Source: Paractinoplanes tereljensis (lineage in GTDB: Bacteria > Actinomycetota > Actinomycetes > Mycobacteriales > Micromonosporaceae). Taken from it: 64,000 nucleotides of DNA. The number at the start of each line of letters is the position of its first letter. Within the stretch, counting starts at the first letter, position 1. The notes beneath the pieces were generated by a model. The model made no database searches. It saw nothing but the letters and a program-made list of their open reading frames with translations, and had not been told where the DNA came from. Where the stretch lies: assembly GCF_016862435.1 (NCBI RefSeq), contig NZ_BOMY01000007.1, positions 55,642-119,641 on the forward strand, read 5' to 3'. Shown piece after piece: positions 7,806 to 16,805 of this stretch. Both the position numbers and the translations under genes were made by a program.

Positions 7806-8291
7806 TCAGGCGCTACGGCGCCGCCGGGTGTAGAAGACGGAGGCGACGCCGCCGGCGACCAGCAGGGCGCCGAGCGAGACGATCGCGCCCATCGGCGCAC
7901 CGGTCACCGGAAGTTCGCCGGCGCTGACGCCACCGCCGGTGCTGGTCGTGGGCGTGGGGGTGCCGGTGTCCTGCACGCCGGGCGGCGTGGTCGGCGGCAC
8001 GGTGTCGACGTTGCCGGACGGCGTGGTCGCGCTCGGGGTCGGCGTAGCGGTCGGGCTGGTGCTGCCGTAGCCGGCGTGGCCACGGGTGGGCCCACCGGTC
8101 GCGGGAGCCTCCCCGGCCGGGGTGTTGTAGTCACACTTGGTGCGGTCATCTTCGGCACACGGCGTAGCGGTGACGGCCGGGCGGGCCGCCAGATCCGCGA
8201 TGGCCAGGGCCGGCGAGGCGGAAAAGGCCAGAGCCGCAGCGACGGCCACTGAGGGCAGTCCGGCGGCGAAAATTCGACGAGTTGCACTCAT
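7806..8291 (-). CDS. LPXTG-like cell-wall-anchored surface protein
   Basis: A 161-aa exported protein. Residues 1-30 form a Sec signal peptide ending in ASPALA. A short Cys-containing segment (ATPCAEDDRTKCDYN) precedes a Thr/Pro/Ser-rich stalk of about 60 residues. The C-terminus is a sortase sorting signal: LPVTG, a hydrophobic helix of about 22 residues and RRRR. The two Cys may form a disulfide. Probably displayed on the wall by a class E/F-type sortase; ligand unknown. No sortase gene is in the window. A strong hairpin (7727-7759) ends the transcript. Confidence 0.85.
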   Translation of the reverse strand: MSATRRIFAAGLPSVAVAAALAFSASPALAIADLAARPAVTATPCAEDDRTKCDYNTPAGEAPATGGPTRGHAGYGSTSPTATPTPSATTPSGNVDTVPPTTPPGVQDTGTPTPTTSTGGGVSAGELPVTGAPMGAIVSLGALLVAGGVASVFYTRRRRSA

Positions 8292-8384
8292 GAGGAGTTT
8301 TCCGTTCTGTTGCGGTATTTCCAGGTCCGGACGTGAGCTTACGGCATTTGCCCGATTTACCCGTAAACGCCCCCCGGAGGGTCA

Positions 8385-8849
8385 TCATCCCGGAAGACCA
8401 CCGAAACGGTGACTACGCCATATATGGGACAAAGCGAACATTTTTGCCTCGAAACGAGGGTCGGCGGCGAACAGGCCGCCGCTGTACGGCGCTTGCAGCT
8501 GCACGCTCGCGCCGGAATCCAGATAGACCGAAACCACCGTCCGACCGCCCCGGCGCTCGGCCCGCATGTCCACCACCCGGCTCCACGGCGCCAGCCCGCC
8601 GGCGAACACCGACCGCGTCCGGATGCCACCCGCGCCCAGCTCAGTGCCGGTGAACCGGCGGCTCAGGATCGCCACCACCGCGCCCACGCCGGGCGGGCCG
8701 AAAGCCAGCGCCGGCCAGATCCACGGCGGCAGTCCCACCCAGGCGAACGCCAGAGCAATGGTGATTCCCACCACGCCGATGAGGGCGCCGAGATACAGAC
8801 CACGGCCAAGGGCCTGGTGCCAAGTGGGACGGAACGATGCATCTTCCAT
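8385..8849 (-). CDS. Small membrane protein with a PH-like C-terminal domain
   Basis: A 154-aa protein starting at ATG 8849. Two adjacent transmembrane helices (about 18-39 and 44-63) are followed by a beta-rich region (GTELGAGGIRTRSVFAGG, APWSRVVDMRAE, RTVVSVYLDSGASVQLQAP), the pattern of the bacterial PH-like domain of actinobacterial YdbT/DUF6-type proteins. Function unknown. It is transcribed towards the LPXTG gene and divergently from msrB, 66 bp away. Confidence 0.7.
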   Translation of the reverse strand: MEDASFRPTWHQALGRGLYLGALIGVVGITIALAFAWVGLPPWIWPALAFGPPGVGAVVAILSRRFTGTELGAGGIRTRSVFAGGLAPWSRVVDMRAERRGGRTVVSVYLDSGASVQLQAPYSGGLFAADPRFEAKMFALSHIWRSHRFGGLPG

Positions 8850-8915
8850 GCTGGTCCAACGGATGCGGTTACGGCGTCGGCCGCACTTGCGGTGCGTCGG
8901 ACGTACCGTTGGCAC

Positions 8916-9323
8916 ATGGCACCGAACGAGACCACCCTGCCCACCACCGAGGACGAGTGGCGGGTCCGGCTCAGCCCGGATGAGTTCCGGGTCCTGCGCC
9001 AGGCCGGCACCGAAGCCCCCTGGTCCGGGGAGTATGTAGAGACCAAGACCGAGGGTACGTACGACTGCCGCGCCTGCGGCGCCGAGCTGTACCCCAGTGA
9101 CTACAAGTTCGACTCGCACTGCGGCTGGCCGTCGTTCGACGACGCCATCCCCGGCGCGGTCAAGGAGATCGAGGACCGCAGCCTCGGCATGCTGCGGGTC
9201 GAGATCCGGTGCGCCCGGTGCGACTCGCACCTGGGCCACGTCTTCCGCGGCGAGCACTTCACCGACAAGAACACCCGGCACTGCGTGAACAGCCTTTCGA
9301 TCCGCCTGGACCCGAAGGCCTGA
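8916..9323 (+). CDS. msrB: Peptide-methionine (R)-S-oxide reductase MsrB
   Basis: A 135-aa enzyme that reduces methionine-R-sulfoxide in proteins using thioredoxin. Zinc ligands are the two CxxC pairs (CRACG and CARCD), the fold marker GWPSF is present, and the catalytic cysteine lies in RHCVNSLSI near the C-terminus. Length and motifs are complete for a cytosolic MsrB. The ATG at 8916 has only a weak ribosome site. The hairpin at 9333-9361 follows directly. An msrB gene stands at the same relative place near hemQ in mycobacteria. Confidence 0.95.
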   Translation: MAPNETTLPTTEDEWRVRLSPDEFRVLRQAGTEAPWSGEYVETKTEGTYDCRACGAELYPSDYKFDSHCGWPSFDDAIPGAVKEIEDRSLGMLRVEIRCARCDSHLGHVFRGEHFTDKNTRHCVNSLSIRLDPKA

Positions 9324-9332
9324 CGAAACGAT

Positions 9333-9361
9333 GCAGCCCGGCGACAATTGCGCCGGGCTGC
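9333..9361. terminator. Bidirectional hairpin between msrB and dfrA
   Basis: An 11-bp perfect stem (9333-9343 with 9351-9361) with loop ACAATTG sits between the convergent msrB (ends 9323) and dfrA (ends 9375), and can serve both. Confidence 0.8.
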
Positions 9362-9374
9362 TGGCGTACGCGCA

Positions 9375-9854
9375 TCAAACCGCCCGTTCCAGCTCCTCCA
9401 CGACGTAGCGCAGCCCGTTGGACGCCGTCTGCCACCCCGAGTCGGACTTCAGCACCCAGCTGTCGCCCAGGGCCGGCGCCCGGGTGTCCCCGGCCACCTC
9501 GAGATCGATGCGGGTGCGCACCACGTGCGTGGCGATCGGCAGAAAAGCCTCGTAGACCGCCGCGCCCCCCATCACCCAGACGTCCCCGCTGAGATCGACG
9601 GCATGCACCGCGTGGGCCACGTCCGCCCCGGGCGCCGCCCACTGCGGGTCACGGGTCAGCACGACGTTCCGGCGGCCCGGCAGCGGCCGCACCCGTTCCG
9701 GCAGCGAATCCCAGGTGGCCCGGCCCATGACCACGGCCGCGCCCATCGTCCGCTCCTTGAACAGGGCCTGCTCCCCCGGCAGATGCCACGGGATGCCCCC
9801 CTCGGAGCCGATCACCCGATCCTGGGCCTCGGCCCAGATCATGTGGACGGTCAC
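9375..9854 (-). CDS. folA: Dihydrofolate reductase
   Basis: A 159-aa DHFR, the normal bacterial length. It reduces dihydrofolate made by ThyA. Visible marks: [12 protein letters not shown] at the N-terminus, [26 protein letters not shown] with the NADPH-contacting RRNVVLTR, and [14 protein letters not shown]. The position of the catalytic acid, Asp in most bacteria, is Glu here (E28 in LPGEQ), as in vertebrate enzymes. The GTG start at 9854 overlaps the thyA stop, so thyA-folA form a coupled operon. ATG 9842 is an alternative start that would trim four residues. Confidence 0.93.
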   Translation of the reverse strand: MTVHMIWAEAQDRVIGSEGGIPWHLPGEQALFKERTMGAAVVMGRATWDSLPERVRPLPGRRNVVLTRDPQWAAPGADVAHAVHAVDLSGDVWVMGGAAVYEAFLPIATHVVRTRIDLEVAGDTRAPALGDSWVLKSDSGWQTASNGLRYVVEELERAV

Positions 9855-10651
9855 ACCGCCACCGGTGCCCGCAGGGCCGGGTGGTGCTGGTAGTTGACCA
9901 GCGAGAAGTCTTCGTACTTGTAGTCGAAGAGCGAGCCGGCCGGGGCGATCTCCAGCTCGGGAAATTCGAACGCCGAACGGGACAGCTGCTCGTTCACCTG
10001 CTCGACGTGGTTCGAGTAGATGTGGCAGTCGCCGCCCACCCAGATGAAGTCGCCGGGCACGAGCCCGACCTGCGCCGCCACCATCCGGGTGAGCAGCGCG
10101 TAGCTGGCGATGTTGAACGGCACGCCGAGGAAGAGGTCGGCACTGCGCTGGTACAGCTGGCAGCTGAGCTTGCCGTCGGCCACGTAGAACTGGAACAACG
10201 CGTGGCACGGCGCGAGCGCCATCGACGGCAGGTCGGCCACGTTCCAGGCCGAGACGAGCATGCGGCGCGAGTCGGGGTCCTTGCGGAGCGTCTCGAGCAC
10301 CGAGGTGATCTGGTCGACGTGCCCACCGTCCGGAGTCGGCCACGAGCGCCACTGCACGCCGTAGACCGGGCCGAGCTCACCCTGCGCGTCGGCCCACTCG
10401 TCCCAGATGGAGACGCCCTGGTCCTTCAGCCAGCTCACGTTGCTGTCGCCGCGCAGGAACCAGAGCAGCTCGACGGCCACCGACTTGAAGTGCACCCGCT
10501 TCGTGGTGACCAGCGGGAAGCCCTTCGACAGGTCGTAGCGCAGTCGCTCACCGAACAGGCTCACCGTGCCCGTCCCGGTGCGGTCACTCTTCGGGGTTCC
10601 GGTGGTGAGGACGCGGCGCAGCAGGTCCTCGTACTGGGTGTCGACAGACAT
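9851..10651 (-). CDS. thyA: Thymidylate synthase
   Basis: A 266-aa ThyA making dTMP from dUMP with methylenetetrahydrofolate. The catalytic cysteine is C149 in [11 protein letters not shown]; phosphate-binding arginines appear in SDRTGTGT and DPDSRRM; the folate-binding [12 protein letters not shown] and the C-terminal PALRAPVAV are intact. Length matches the 264-aa E. coli enzyme. The flavin-dependent ThyX is not seen here. It is first in a two-gene operon with folA, a functional pair recycling dihydrofolate. Confidence 0.97.
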   Translation of the reverse strand: MSVDTQYEDLLRRVLTTGTPKSDRTGTGTVSLFGERLRYDLSKGFPLVTTKRVHFKSVAVELLWFLRGDSNVSWLKDQGVSIWDEWADAQGELGPVYGVQWRSWPTPDGGHVDQITSVLETLRKDPDSRRMLVSAWNVADLPSMALAPCHALFQFYVADGKLSCQLYQRSADLFLGVPFNIASYALLTRMVAAQVGLVPGDFIWVGGDCHIYSNHVEQVNEQLSRSAFEFPELEIAPAGSLFDYKYEDFSLVNYQHHPALRAPVAV

Positions 10652-10667
10652 GCCAGCAAAAGTACAG

Positions 10668-10713
10668 CTCCGCCGGCGCCGCCCCGGTGGCAGAGGGGGC
10701 GACGGCGGCGGAG
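10668..10713 (-). terminator. Hairpin ahead of thyA, downstream of the 84-aa protein gene
   Basis: An 18-position stem with two mismatches (10668-10685 with 10695-10713) is followed on the minus strand by a short T run (TACTTTTG). This fits termination of the minus-strand gene ending at 10721. It lies in the thyA upstream region, so a regulatory hairpin for thyA is an alternative. Confidence 0.6.
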
Positions 10714-10720
10714 GGCTTGA

Positions 10721-10975
10721 TCACCCTGCCCAGGCCTCGGCCATCTGCGGGATCTGCTGATTCATCGCGTTCAGCTCCTGCTGCTGCCCGGCGGCCGCGG
10801 CGGCCTGGACAGCGATGGTGAACCCGAGCTCGGCGCCGATGTGCTGCCAGCGCTCGTAGAGCACCTGATCGGTCAGGACGGTCCGAATGTCCTGATGCGC
10901 CGCCCGTAGTTCATCCACCGCCGACTCGTACCGCGCCACCCGCTTGTGCAGCTCCGAGGTCTCGTACATGGTCAT
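10721..10975 (-). CDS. Small helical protein, function unknown
   Basis: An 84-aa protein that looks entirely helical: heptad-like spacing in TSELHKRVARYESAVDELRA, then an Ala/Gln-rich stretch (VQAAAAAGQQQELNAM). No Cys, signal peptide or membrane segment. I do not recognise a family. Third-position GC use is that of real genes, and its own terminator follows. ATG 10969 is an alternative start. Confidence 0.6.
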   Translation of the reverse strand: MTMYETSELHKRVARYESAVDELRAAHQDIRTVLTDQVLYERWQHIGAELGFTIAVQAAAAAGQQQELNAMNQQIPQMAEAWAG

Positions 10976-11020
10976 GCTGCCAGATTAGCCATAAATGAGA
11001 CTTTTTCCGGCTTTTTCGTT

Positions 11021-11275
11021 TTAGAGGTGGAGAGCGCGGCCCTGCTCGTCGTCGAGCCACACGCCGTCGCTCGCCAGGTACCGGAACTCGTAGTGGCCCG
11101 CCGCCAGCGGCACGCTCACCGTGCGGGTGCCGTCCCGGCGGGGCTTGAGCTCGTGCGTGCCCGGTTCCCAGTCGTTGAACGTGCCCACCACACTCACCCG
11201 GCCCGCCGGCACGTCGTTCGGCAGGCAGAAGGTCACCCGCGTCTTGTTGCCGAAGAGCTTGCTCTTCTTGATCAT
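11021..11275 (-). CDS. Stand-alone glycogen-binding/isoamylase early-set (CBM48-like) domain protein
   Basis: An 84-aa protein consisting of one beta-sandwich: KTRVTFCLPND, SVVGTFNDWEPGTHELKPR, TVSVPLAAGHYEFRYLASDG, WLDDEQ. The FNDW, then YEFRY, pattern is that of CBM48/AMPK-beta glycogen-binding domains, which sit at the N-terminus of branching and debranching enzymes. Here the domain is free, with no catalytic partner nearby. It may bind glycogen or act as an adaptor; this is inference. ATG 11275 starts 63 bp from the divergent GNAT start. Confidence 0.82.
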   Translation of the reverse strand: MIKKSKLFGNKTRVTFCLPNDVPAGRVSVVGTFNDWEPGTHELKPRRDGTRTVSVPLAAGHYEFRYLASDGVWLDDEQGRALHL

Positions 11276-11338
11276 GCATCCATCCGTACAACGCCTGGCC
11301 GCGATACGCGCGACGGCGCGCCGCATACGATGCGGGAC

Positions 11339-11776
11339 ATGCACGATGACCTTCACTCCGCCTCGTTCGGCGAGCTGGACACCAGCACGCTCTACGGCAT
11401 CCTCAAGCTCCGCACCGACGTGTTCGTGGTCGAGCAGGAATGTGCGTACCCCGAACTGGACGGCCGGGACACCGAGCCCGGCACGCGGCACCTGTGGTTC
11501 GAGCACGACGGGGAGATCCAGGCCTATCTGCGGATCCTGAACGACGGCGAGACGTCTCGGATCGGCCGGGTGGTGACCGCCCCCAAGTCTCGGGGTGCCG
11601 GGCTGGCCGCCGGGCTGATCGCCGAGGCGCTGACCGTCATCGGCGACCACCCGACCGTCCTGCACGCGCAGGCCTATCTGGCGAATTTCTACGCCAAGTT
11701 CGGCTTCGTACAAACCGGCCCGGAGTACGTCGAGGACGGCATTCCACACATCCCGATGCGCCGACCGGCCCCTTAG
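11339..11776 (+). CDS. ElaA-type GNAT acetyltransferase
   Basis: A 145-aa GNAT of the ElaA subgroup, recognised by [23 protein letters not shown] near the N-terminus, [19 protein letters not shown] (acetyl-CoA loop) and the C-terminal [21 protein letters not shown]. Substrate unknown in the family. An ATG three codons earlier (11330) is also possible. The 3' end overlaps the convergent hemQ stop by 4 bp. Confidence 0.88.
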   Translation: MHDDLHSASFGELDTSTLYGILKLRTDVFVVEQECAYPELDGRDTEPGTRHLWFEHDGEIQAYLRILNDGETSRIGRVVTAPKSRGAGLAAGLIAEALTVIGDHPTVLHAQAYLANFYAKFGFVQTGPEYVEDGIPHIPMRRPAP

Positions 11777-12480
11777 GGCAGGGCGGCGACCAGTTCGGTG
11801 ATCGAGCGACGGCGGCCGGTGTAGAACGGGACCTCCTCGCGGACGTGCCGGCGGGCGGTGGAGGCGCGCAGCTCGCGCATCAGGTCGACGATGCGGTGCA
11901 GCTCGTCGGCCTCGAACGCCAGCATCCACTCGTAGTCGCCCAGGGCGAACGACGCGACCGTGTTAGCGCGCACGTCCGGGAACCCGCGGGCCTGCCGGCC
12001 ATGCTCGGCCAGCATGTGCCGGCGCTCCTCGTCGGGCAGCAAATACCACTCGTAGGAGCGGACAAACGGATAGACGCAGATGTACGGCCTGGCCTCCTCG
12101 CCGGCCAGGAAGGCCGGCAGGTGGCTCTTGTTGAACTCGGCCGGCCGGTGCAGGGCCATCTGCGACCAGACCGGAGCGAGGTGCCGGCCGAAGGCGGTCT
12201 TGCGGAACAGGCTGTACGCGTCCTGCAGGGCGTCCGAGGAGCTGGAGTGCCACCAGATCAACACGTCGGCGTCGGCGCGCAGCCCGGACAAGTCGTACGT
12301 GCCGCGGATCGTCACGTCCTTGCCGGACAGCTGCTCGAACAGGCTGTCGACCTCGTTCGACAGGTCCTCGCGCAGGGCCGGCAGCGGGGTCTCCGCCCGG
12401 AAGACCGACCACATCGTGTAGCGGATCGTGGCGTTCAGCTCGTTGATCCGGGCCGCGTTCGACTGGGACTCGTCGCTCAT
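11773..12480 (-). CDS. hemQ: Coproheme decarboxylase HemQ/ChdC
   Basis: A 235-aa chlorite-dismutase-fold protein that decarboxylates coproheme III to protoheme with peroxide, the last step of the coproporphyrin-dependent haem route of Gram-positives. The family signature [20 protein letters not shown] (about residues 134-153) includes the tyrosines that take part in decarboxylation. ATG 12480 abuts the hemY stop codon and its ribosome site GGAGGAAT lies inside the end of hemY. The gene order hemE, hemY, hemQ on one strand is that of mycobacteria. Confidence 0.93.
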   Translation of the reverse strand: MSDESQSNAARINELNATIRYTMWSVFRAETPLPALREDLSNEVDSLFEQLSGKDVTIRGTYDLSGLRADADVLIWWHSSSSDALQDAYSLFRKTAFGRHLAPVWSQMALHRPAEFNKSHLPAFLAGEEARPYICVYPFVRSYEWYLLPDEERRHMLAEHGRQARGFPDVRANTVASFALGDYEWMLAFEADELHRIVDLMRELRASTARRHVREEVPFYTGRRRSITELVAALP

Positions 12481-13863
12481 CTATTCCTCCAGGGACTTAC
12501 TGACGTCTTCGGCGGCCCGCTCGCCGCTGACCACGCAGGCCGGGATGCCCACGCCGTCGAAGGCGGCGCCGGCCAGCGCCAGGCCGGCGGGCAACTGCTG
12601 CCGGGCGAAGGCCACCCGGTCGTGGTGGCCGGGGGTGTATTGCGGTAGGCCACCGCCCCACCGCTGGATCCAGGATGCGACCGGCGGCGGCAACTCGCCG
12701 CCGATGAGGTCGCCGAGCTCGCGGCGGGCCCGCAGCAGCAGGTCTTCGTCGGCGAGCTGAAGGCGGTCTTCCTCGCCGTGCCGGCCCAGCGACGCCCGCA
12801 CGATCACCGCGCCGGACTCGCCGCCCAGGTGCGGCCACTTGCGGGTGACGAACGTGGCCGCCTTGACCAGGGTGCCCTCGCTCGGCGGCACCAGGAAGCC
12901 GGAGAGCTCCGGCAGCGGTGTGCCGGGCGGCAGGGCGATCGCGGCCAGGGCCACGCTCGCGTAGTCGAGCCGGCCGATCACCTCGGCGGCCTCGGCCGAG
13001 ATGCCGGCCAGCAGCCGGGACGCGGGTTTGGCCGGCACGGCCAGCACCACCGCGTCGACGTCGTCGGTCTGCGGAGCCGGCACCGGGCCGAGCAGCAGCC
13101 GCCAGCCGTGCGCGGTGCGGGACAGGTCGCGCACCGGCAGGCCCAGACTGATCCGGGCCCCGCTCGCGGCGGCGGCCGCGGCCACCAGCCGGCTCATGCC
13201 GCCGTCCACGGCGGTGAAGATCGGACCGGCCGCGCGGGTGCGGGCGGCCTGGGCGGCCCGCACGGCGGCCTGCAGGGTGTGCTCGACCCGGGCGGTCGCG
13301 GCCAGCTGCGGCATGGTGACCTCGAGGGACAACCGGTCGGCCCGGCCCGCGTAGACCCCGCCGAGCATCGGGTCGACGAGCCGGTCGACGACCTCGTCGC
13401 CGTAGCGGGCCCGGACCAGCTCGCCCACCGCGATGTCGTCACCGGCGGCCAGCAGCGGGTGGCCCTCGTCGCGGTCGGCACCGGCCACGTGCGCCACGTC
13501 GCCGAGCTTGGTGAGGTCGCCGGGCACGCCGACCAGCGTGCCGCCGGGCACCGGGGTCAACCGGCCACCGATCGCCAGCGCGGCCGGCACGGCGGCCGGA
13601 TGCACCAGCGCGTCGCCGAGGCCCAGATGCCTGGCCAGGGTCACGACGGCGGACTCGGCGCCGTCGGGGCCCGCGGTCAGGAAGGACTCGGCGCCGCGCT
13701 CGACCGGCCGGCCACCCAGCTCGCCGGTGCGCAACTTGCCACCTAGGACGCCGCCCTGCTCGTACACAATGATCTCGGTGCCCGGTGGGGTCAGATCACC
13801 CAGGCGCACCGCGGCGGCGAGGCCGGCGATGCCGCCACCGATGACCGCAACCCGCTTACGCAC
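12481..13863 (-). CDS. hemY: Coproporphyrinogen III/protoporphyrinogen oxidase (HemY/CgoX)
   Basis: A 460-aa FAD enzyme. The dinucleotide-binding motif RVAVIGGGIAGLAAAVRL opens the protein, followed by IIVYEQGGVLGGKLRT and ERGAESFL; the C-terminal FAD segment is LALAGAAFDGVGIPACVVSG. In actinobacteria this oxidase converts coproporphyrinogen III to coproporphyrin III for ferrochelatase and HemQ. I chose GTG 13863 (VRKRVAVIG) because GGGAGGG stands 8 nt before it. It runs directly into hemQ. Confidence 0.93.
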   Translation of the reverse strand: MRKRVAVIGGGIAGLAAAVRLGDLTPPGTEIIVYEQGGVLGGKLRTGELGGRPVERGAESFLTAGPDGAESAVVTLARHLGLGDALVHPAAVPAALAIGGRLTPVPGGTLVGVPGDLTKLGDVAHVAGADRDEGHPLLAAGDDIAVGELVRARYGDEVVDRLVDPMLGGVYAGRADRLSLEVTMPQLAATARVEHTLQAAVRAAQAARTRAAGPIFTAVDGGMSRLVAAAAAASGARISLGLPVRDLSRTAHGWRLLLGPVPAPQTDDVDAVVLAVPAKPASRLLAGISAEAAEVIGRLDYASVALAAIALPPGTPLPELSGFLVPPSEGTLVKAATFVTRKWPHLGGESGAVIVRASLGRHGEEDRLQLADEDLLLRARRELGDLIGGELPPPVASWIQRWGGGLPQYTPGHHDRVAFARQQLPAGLALAGAAFDGVGIPACVVSGERAAEDVSKSLEE

Positions 13864-13979
13864 GCTGTCAACCCTCCCAGGTCGCGCGCCACCGCGACCA
13901 CCGGGGTCGGTTGTCGCGCGGCTCACGGCAACCCACCCTGCACCCCCTCATCCCTCTCGGGGAGGGCCGAAAGTCCCGG

Positions 13980-15011
13980 TCAGCGCGCGGAGACCGAGTG
14001 GACCAGCTCGACCAGCCGGGTGAGCATGTCGGGATTGGTGTCCGGCAGCACGCCGTGGCCCAGGTTGAAGACGTGCCCCGGGGTCCGGCGACCCTCGGCC
14101 AGCACCCGGCGGGCCTCCCGCTCGACGACGTCCCAGGTGGCGAAGAGCACCGCCGGGTCGAGGTTGCCCTGCACCGACCGCTCCGGGCCGATCAGCGTGG
14201 TGGCCTGGTCGAGCGGGGTGCGCCAGTCGACGCCGACCACGTCGGCACCGGCCTCGCCCATCGCACCGAGCAGGATCGACGTGCCCACGCCGAAGTGGAT
14301 GCGCGGCACCCCGGCGTCGGCCAGGCCGCCCAGCACCCGGGCCGAGTGCGGCAGTACGAACTCGCGGTAGTCGGCCTCGCTGAGCGCGCCGGCCCACGAG
14401 TCGAAGAGCTGGACCGCGCTGACTCCGGCGTCGATCTGGGTGCGCAGGAACACCGACGTGATCTGGGCGAGCCGGGACAGCAGCGCGTGCCAGAGCTGCG
14501 GATCGCCGTACATCATCGCCTTGGTCTTGGTGTAGGTCCTCGACGGACCGCCCTCGATCAGGTAGCTGGCCAGGGTGAACGGCGCTCCGGCGAAGCCGAT
14601 CAAGGGGGTGGCGCCGAGCTCGCCGACCAGCAGGCGGACCGACTCGGCGACGAACGAGACGTCGTCCGCGGTGAGCGGGCGCAGCCGCTCGAGATCGCCG
14701 GCCGTGCGGATCGGTTCGGCCACCACCGGGCCGGTGCCGGCCACGATGTCCAGATCGATCCCGGCCGCCGCGATCGGCACCACGATGTCGCTGAACAGGA
14801 TGGCCGCGTCGACGTTGTGCCGGCGGACCGGCTGCAGGGTGATCTCGGTGACCAGATCCGGTCGCCGGCAGGACTCGAGCATCCCGACGCCCTCGCGGAT
14901 CTTGCGGTACTCCGGCAGCGACCGCCCGGCCTGCCGCATGAACCAGACCGGGGTGTGCGGCACGTCTTGCCCGCGGCACGCCCGCACGAAGGCCGAATCG
15001 TTCACAGTCAC
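13980..15011 (-). CDS. hemE: Uroporphyrinogen decarboxylase
   Basis: A 343-aa HemE, converting uroporphyrinogen III to coproporphyrinogen III. Family marks: the N-terminal [20 protein letters not shown] (positions of the essential Arg residues), [11 protein letters not shown] with the catalytic Asp, [17 protein letters not shown] and C-terminal [16 protein letters not shown]. Start at GTG 15011; GTG 15005 two codons later is equally possible. A 116-bp gap separates it from hemY downstream. It is divergent from the DUF3000 gene. Confidence 0.96.
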   Translation of the reverse strand: MTVNDSAFVRACRGQDVPHTPVWFMRQAGRSLPEYRKIREGVGMLESCRRPDLVTEITLQPVRRHNVDAAILFSDIVVPIAAAGIDLDIVAGTGPVVAEPIRTAGDLERLRPLTADDVSFVAESVRLLVGELGATPLIGFAGAPFTLASYLIEGGPSRTYTKTKAMMYGDPQLWHALLSRLAQITSVFLRTQIDAGVSAVQLFDSWAGALSEADYREFVLPHSARVLGGLADAGVPRIHFGVGTSILLGAMGEAGADVVGVDWRTPLDQATTLIGPERSVQGNLDPAVLFATWDVVEREARRVLAEGRRTPGHVFNLGHGVLPDTNPDMLTRLVELVHSVSAR

Positions 15012-15086
15012 CGCGCAATGGTGCCATGCGTGGTTTCCGGCGCGGCGATCGACGACTGACAACGGTGATCGGCATAGGCTCACCGC

Positions 15087-15653
15087 ATGGCGACCCCCTC
15101 CGCTGCACCCGAGGCGTTCACCCGCGCCGTCGCCGGGTTGCGGGCGGCTGCGCCCCGGCCGGAGATCCTCCTCGAGGAGATCGCTGCCCCGCAGCGGCTC
15201 GCGCCGTATTCGTTCGCGCTGTCCGCGACGGTGCTGCGGTCCGGCGACGAGGTGGCCGGCGGGCGGCTGATCCTGCTGCACGACCCGGCCGGGCACGACT
15301 CGTGGCGCGGCGACGTGCGACTGGTAACCCTGGTCACGGCCGAGCTGGAAGCGGACATGGCGGGCGACCCGATGCTGCCGGCGGTGGCCTGGACGTGGCT
15401 GACCGACGCGCTGGAGCAGCACGAGGCCGGCTACACCGCGATCGGCGGCACCATCACGCAGACCGCGTCGACCCGCTTCGGTGACCTGGCCGGCCCGCAG
15501 CCCACCGCCGACCTCGAGGTGCGCGCCTCCTGGACGCCGACCTCCACCGACACGGCCGCGCACCTGCTCGGCTGGTGCGCGATGCTCGCCTCGACCGCGG
15601 GCCTGCCGCCACCCGGGGTGACGTCCCTCTCGGAACGCCACCGGGTCGGCTGA
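15087..15653 (+). CDS. DUF3000 domain-containing protein
   Basis: A 188-aa actinobacteria-specific protein: [23 protein letters not shown], then [12 protein letters not shown] and the core [17 protein letters not shown], and [20 protein letters not shown]. No enzyme motif, signal peptide or membrane helix. It is conserved between hemE and the RNase D-like gene in many actinobacteria (Rv2680 in M. tuberculosis), so a house-keeping role is likely, but none is established. Confidence 0.92.
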   Translation: MATPSAAPEAFTRAVAGLRAAAPRPEILLEEIAAPQRLAPYSFALSATVLRSGDEVAGGRLILLHDPAGHDSWRGDVRLVTLVTAELEADMAGDPMLPAVAWTWLTDALEQHEAGYTAIGGTITQTASTRFGDLAGPQPTADLEVRASWTPTSTDTAAHLLGWCAMLASTAGLPPPGVTSLSERHRVG

Positions 15654-15668
15654 AACCAGGCAAGGAAC

Positions 15669-16652
15669 TCAGCAGACGGCGAACGTCGTACAGGCCGTCT
15701 TGATCGGGATGGCCAGGCCGATGCCCTCGGCGTCCTTGGCCTTCGCGGTAGCGAGGCCGACCACCTGGTTGCTGGAGTTGACCACCGGGCCGCCGGAGTT
15801 GCCGGGGTTGATCGGCGCGTCGAACTGGATCGTCGGGCCGTCCGGGTCGGAGGGCCGGTAGGCACTGATCACGCCGGTGGTGACGGTGTCGTCGAGACCG
15901 AGCGGCGCGCCCACCACGACCACCTGCTGGCCCGGCTTGACCTGCGCGGTCGCCGTGGCCAGGGCCGGAATCTCCTGGGCGGCCCGCAGCAGCGCGAGGT
16001 CCTTGCCCTTGTTGACCTTCACGATGGTCGCGTTGATCTTCGTGGTGCCGCGCTCCAGCGTCACCGCCCGGCCGCCGCCGGTGTAGAGCTCGGCGACCAC
16101 GTGATAGTTGGTGAACAGGTTCGACTGGCCGTCGGCCGCCTTCGTACCGACCGAGAACGCCGTACCGGTGAAGTCGCCGGCGCGGACCCGGAACACACTC
16201 GGCAGCACCTTCGAGGAGACGGCCTCGGGGTCGAAGACCCCGGCCAGTTCCTTCTCCAGCCGGTCGGTACGGTCCTGCTCGGCCGCGAGCACCGAGTGCA
16301 GCGAGGCGTTGTCGCTGCTCATCGACTCGATCCGGTACACCTGCCAGCCGGCCACCGCCAGCAGAACCCCGACCAGCGCCACCGCCAGCGGCTTCACCCG
16401 GGGGCGGGCCGGCTTGGCCTGCGCAAGCGGCTCCGCCGGCTCCGCGACGGGCGTGCTCTCCGGCCAGCGCGGCTGGTATTGCGGCTCGGGCTGCTGCCAA
16501 GAGTGCTGCGGTTCCTGGTACTGCGGCTGCTGATACCCGGTTCCGGACTGCCAGCTCGGCTCGCCGGTCCACTCCTCCGCGCGACGCCGACCACCGTATT
16601 GGTACTGGTCGGTGCCGTCAGCAGGGATGAACGGGTCGTACGTGGTCGTCAT
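15669..16652 (-). CDS. Membrane-anchored trypsin-like serine protease (S1C/HtrA-like, no PDZ)
   Basis: A 327-aa protein. A Gln/Pro/Tyr-rich cytoplasmic segment (1-85) is followed by one transmembrane helix (about 92-111), a short coiled-coil (EQDRTDRLEKELAGVF) and an extracellular protease domain. The triad is H in LFTNYHVVAE, D in GKDLALLRA and S in INPGNSGGPVV. There is no PDZ domain; the protein stops just after IGLAIPIKTA. ATG 16652 has GGGAGG 9 nt upstream. Probably a surface quality-control or processing protease. Confidence 0.88.
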   Translation of the reverse strand: MTTTYDPFIPADGTDQYQYGGRRRAEEWTGEPSWQSGTGYQQPQYQEPQHSWQQPEPQYQPRWPESTPVAEPAEPLAQAKPARPRVKPLAVALVGVLLAVAGWQVYRIESMSSDNASLHSVLAAEQDRTDRLEKELAGVFDPEAVSSKVLPSVFRVRAGDFTGTAFSVGTKAADGQSNLFTNYHVVAELYTGGGRAVTLERGTTKINATIVKVNKGKDLALLRAAQEIPALATATAQVKPGQQVVVVGAPLGLDDTVTTGVISAYRPSDPDGPTIQFDAPINPGNSGGPVVNSSNQVVGLATAKAKDAEGIGLAIPIKTACTTFAVC

Positions 16653-16805
16653 CCGGCACGGCCTCCCGGGTCTCGGCGCCGTAGCGGCGCTGCGGGAGGT
16701 AATACGCAGAGAACGGCTCTGCGGATGAACCGGCTTTCGATCGAGAAACGGCGCGCCGGTACCCGGCTGCACAATGCCGGGGTGGTGCACCCGTACGGTT
16801 ACGGA

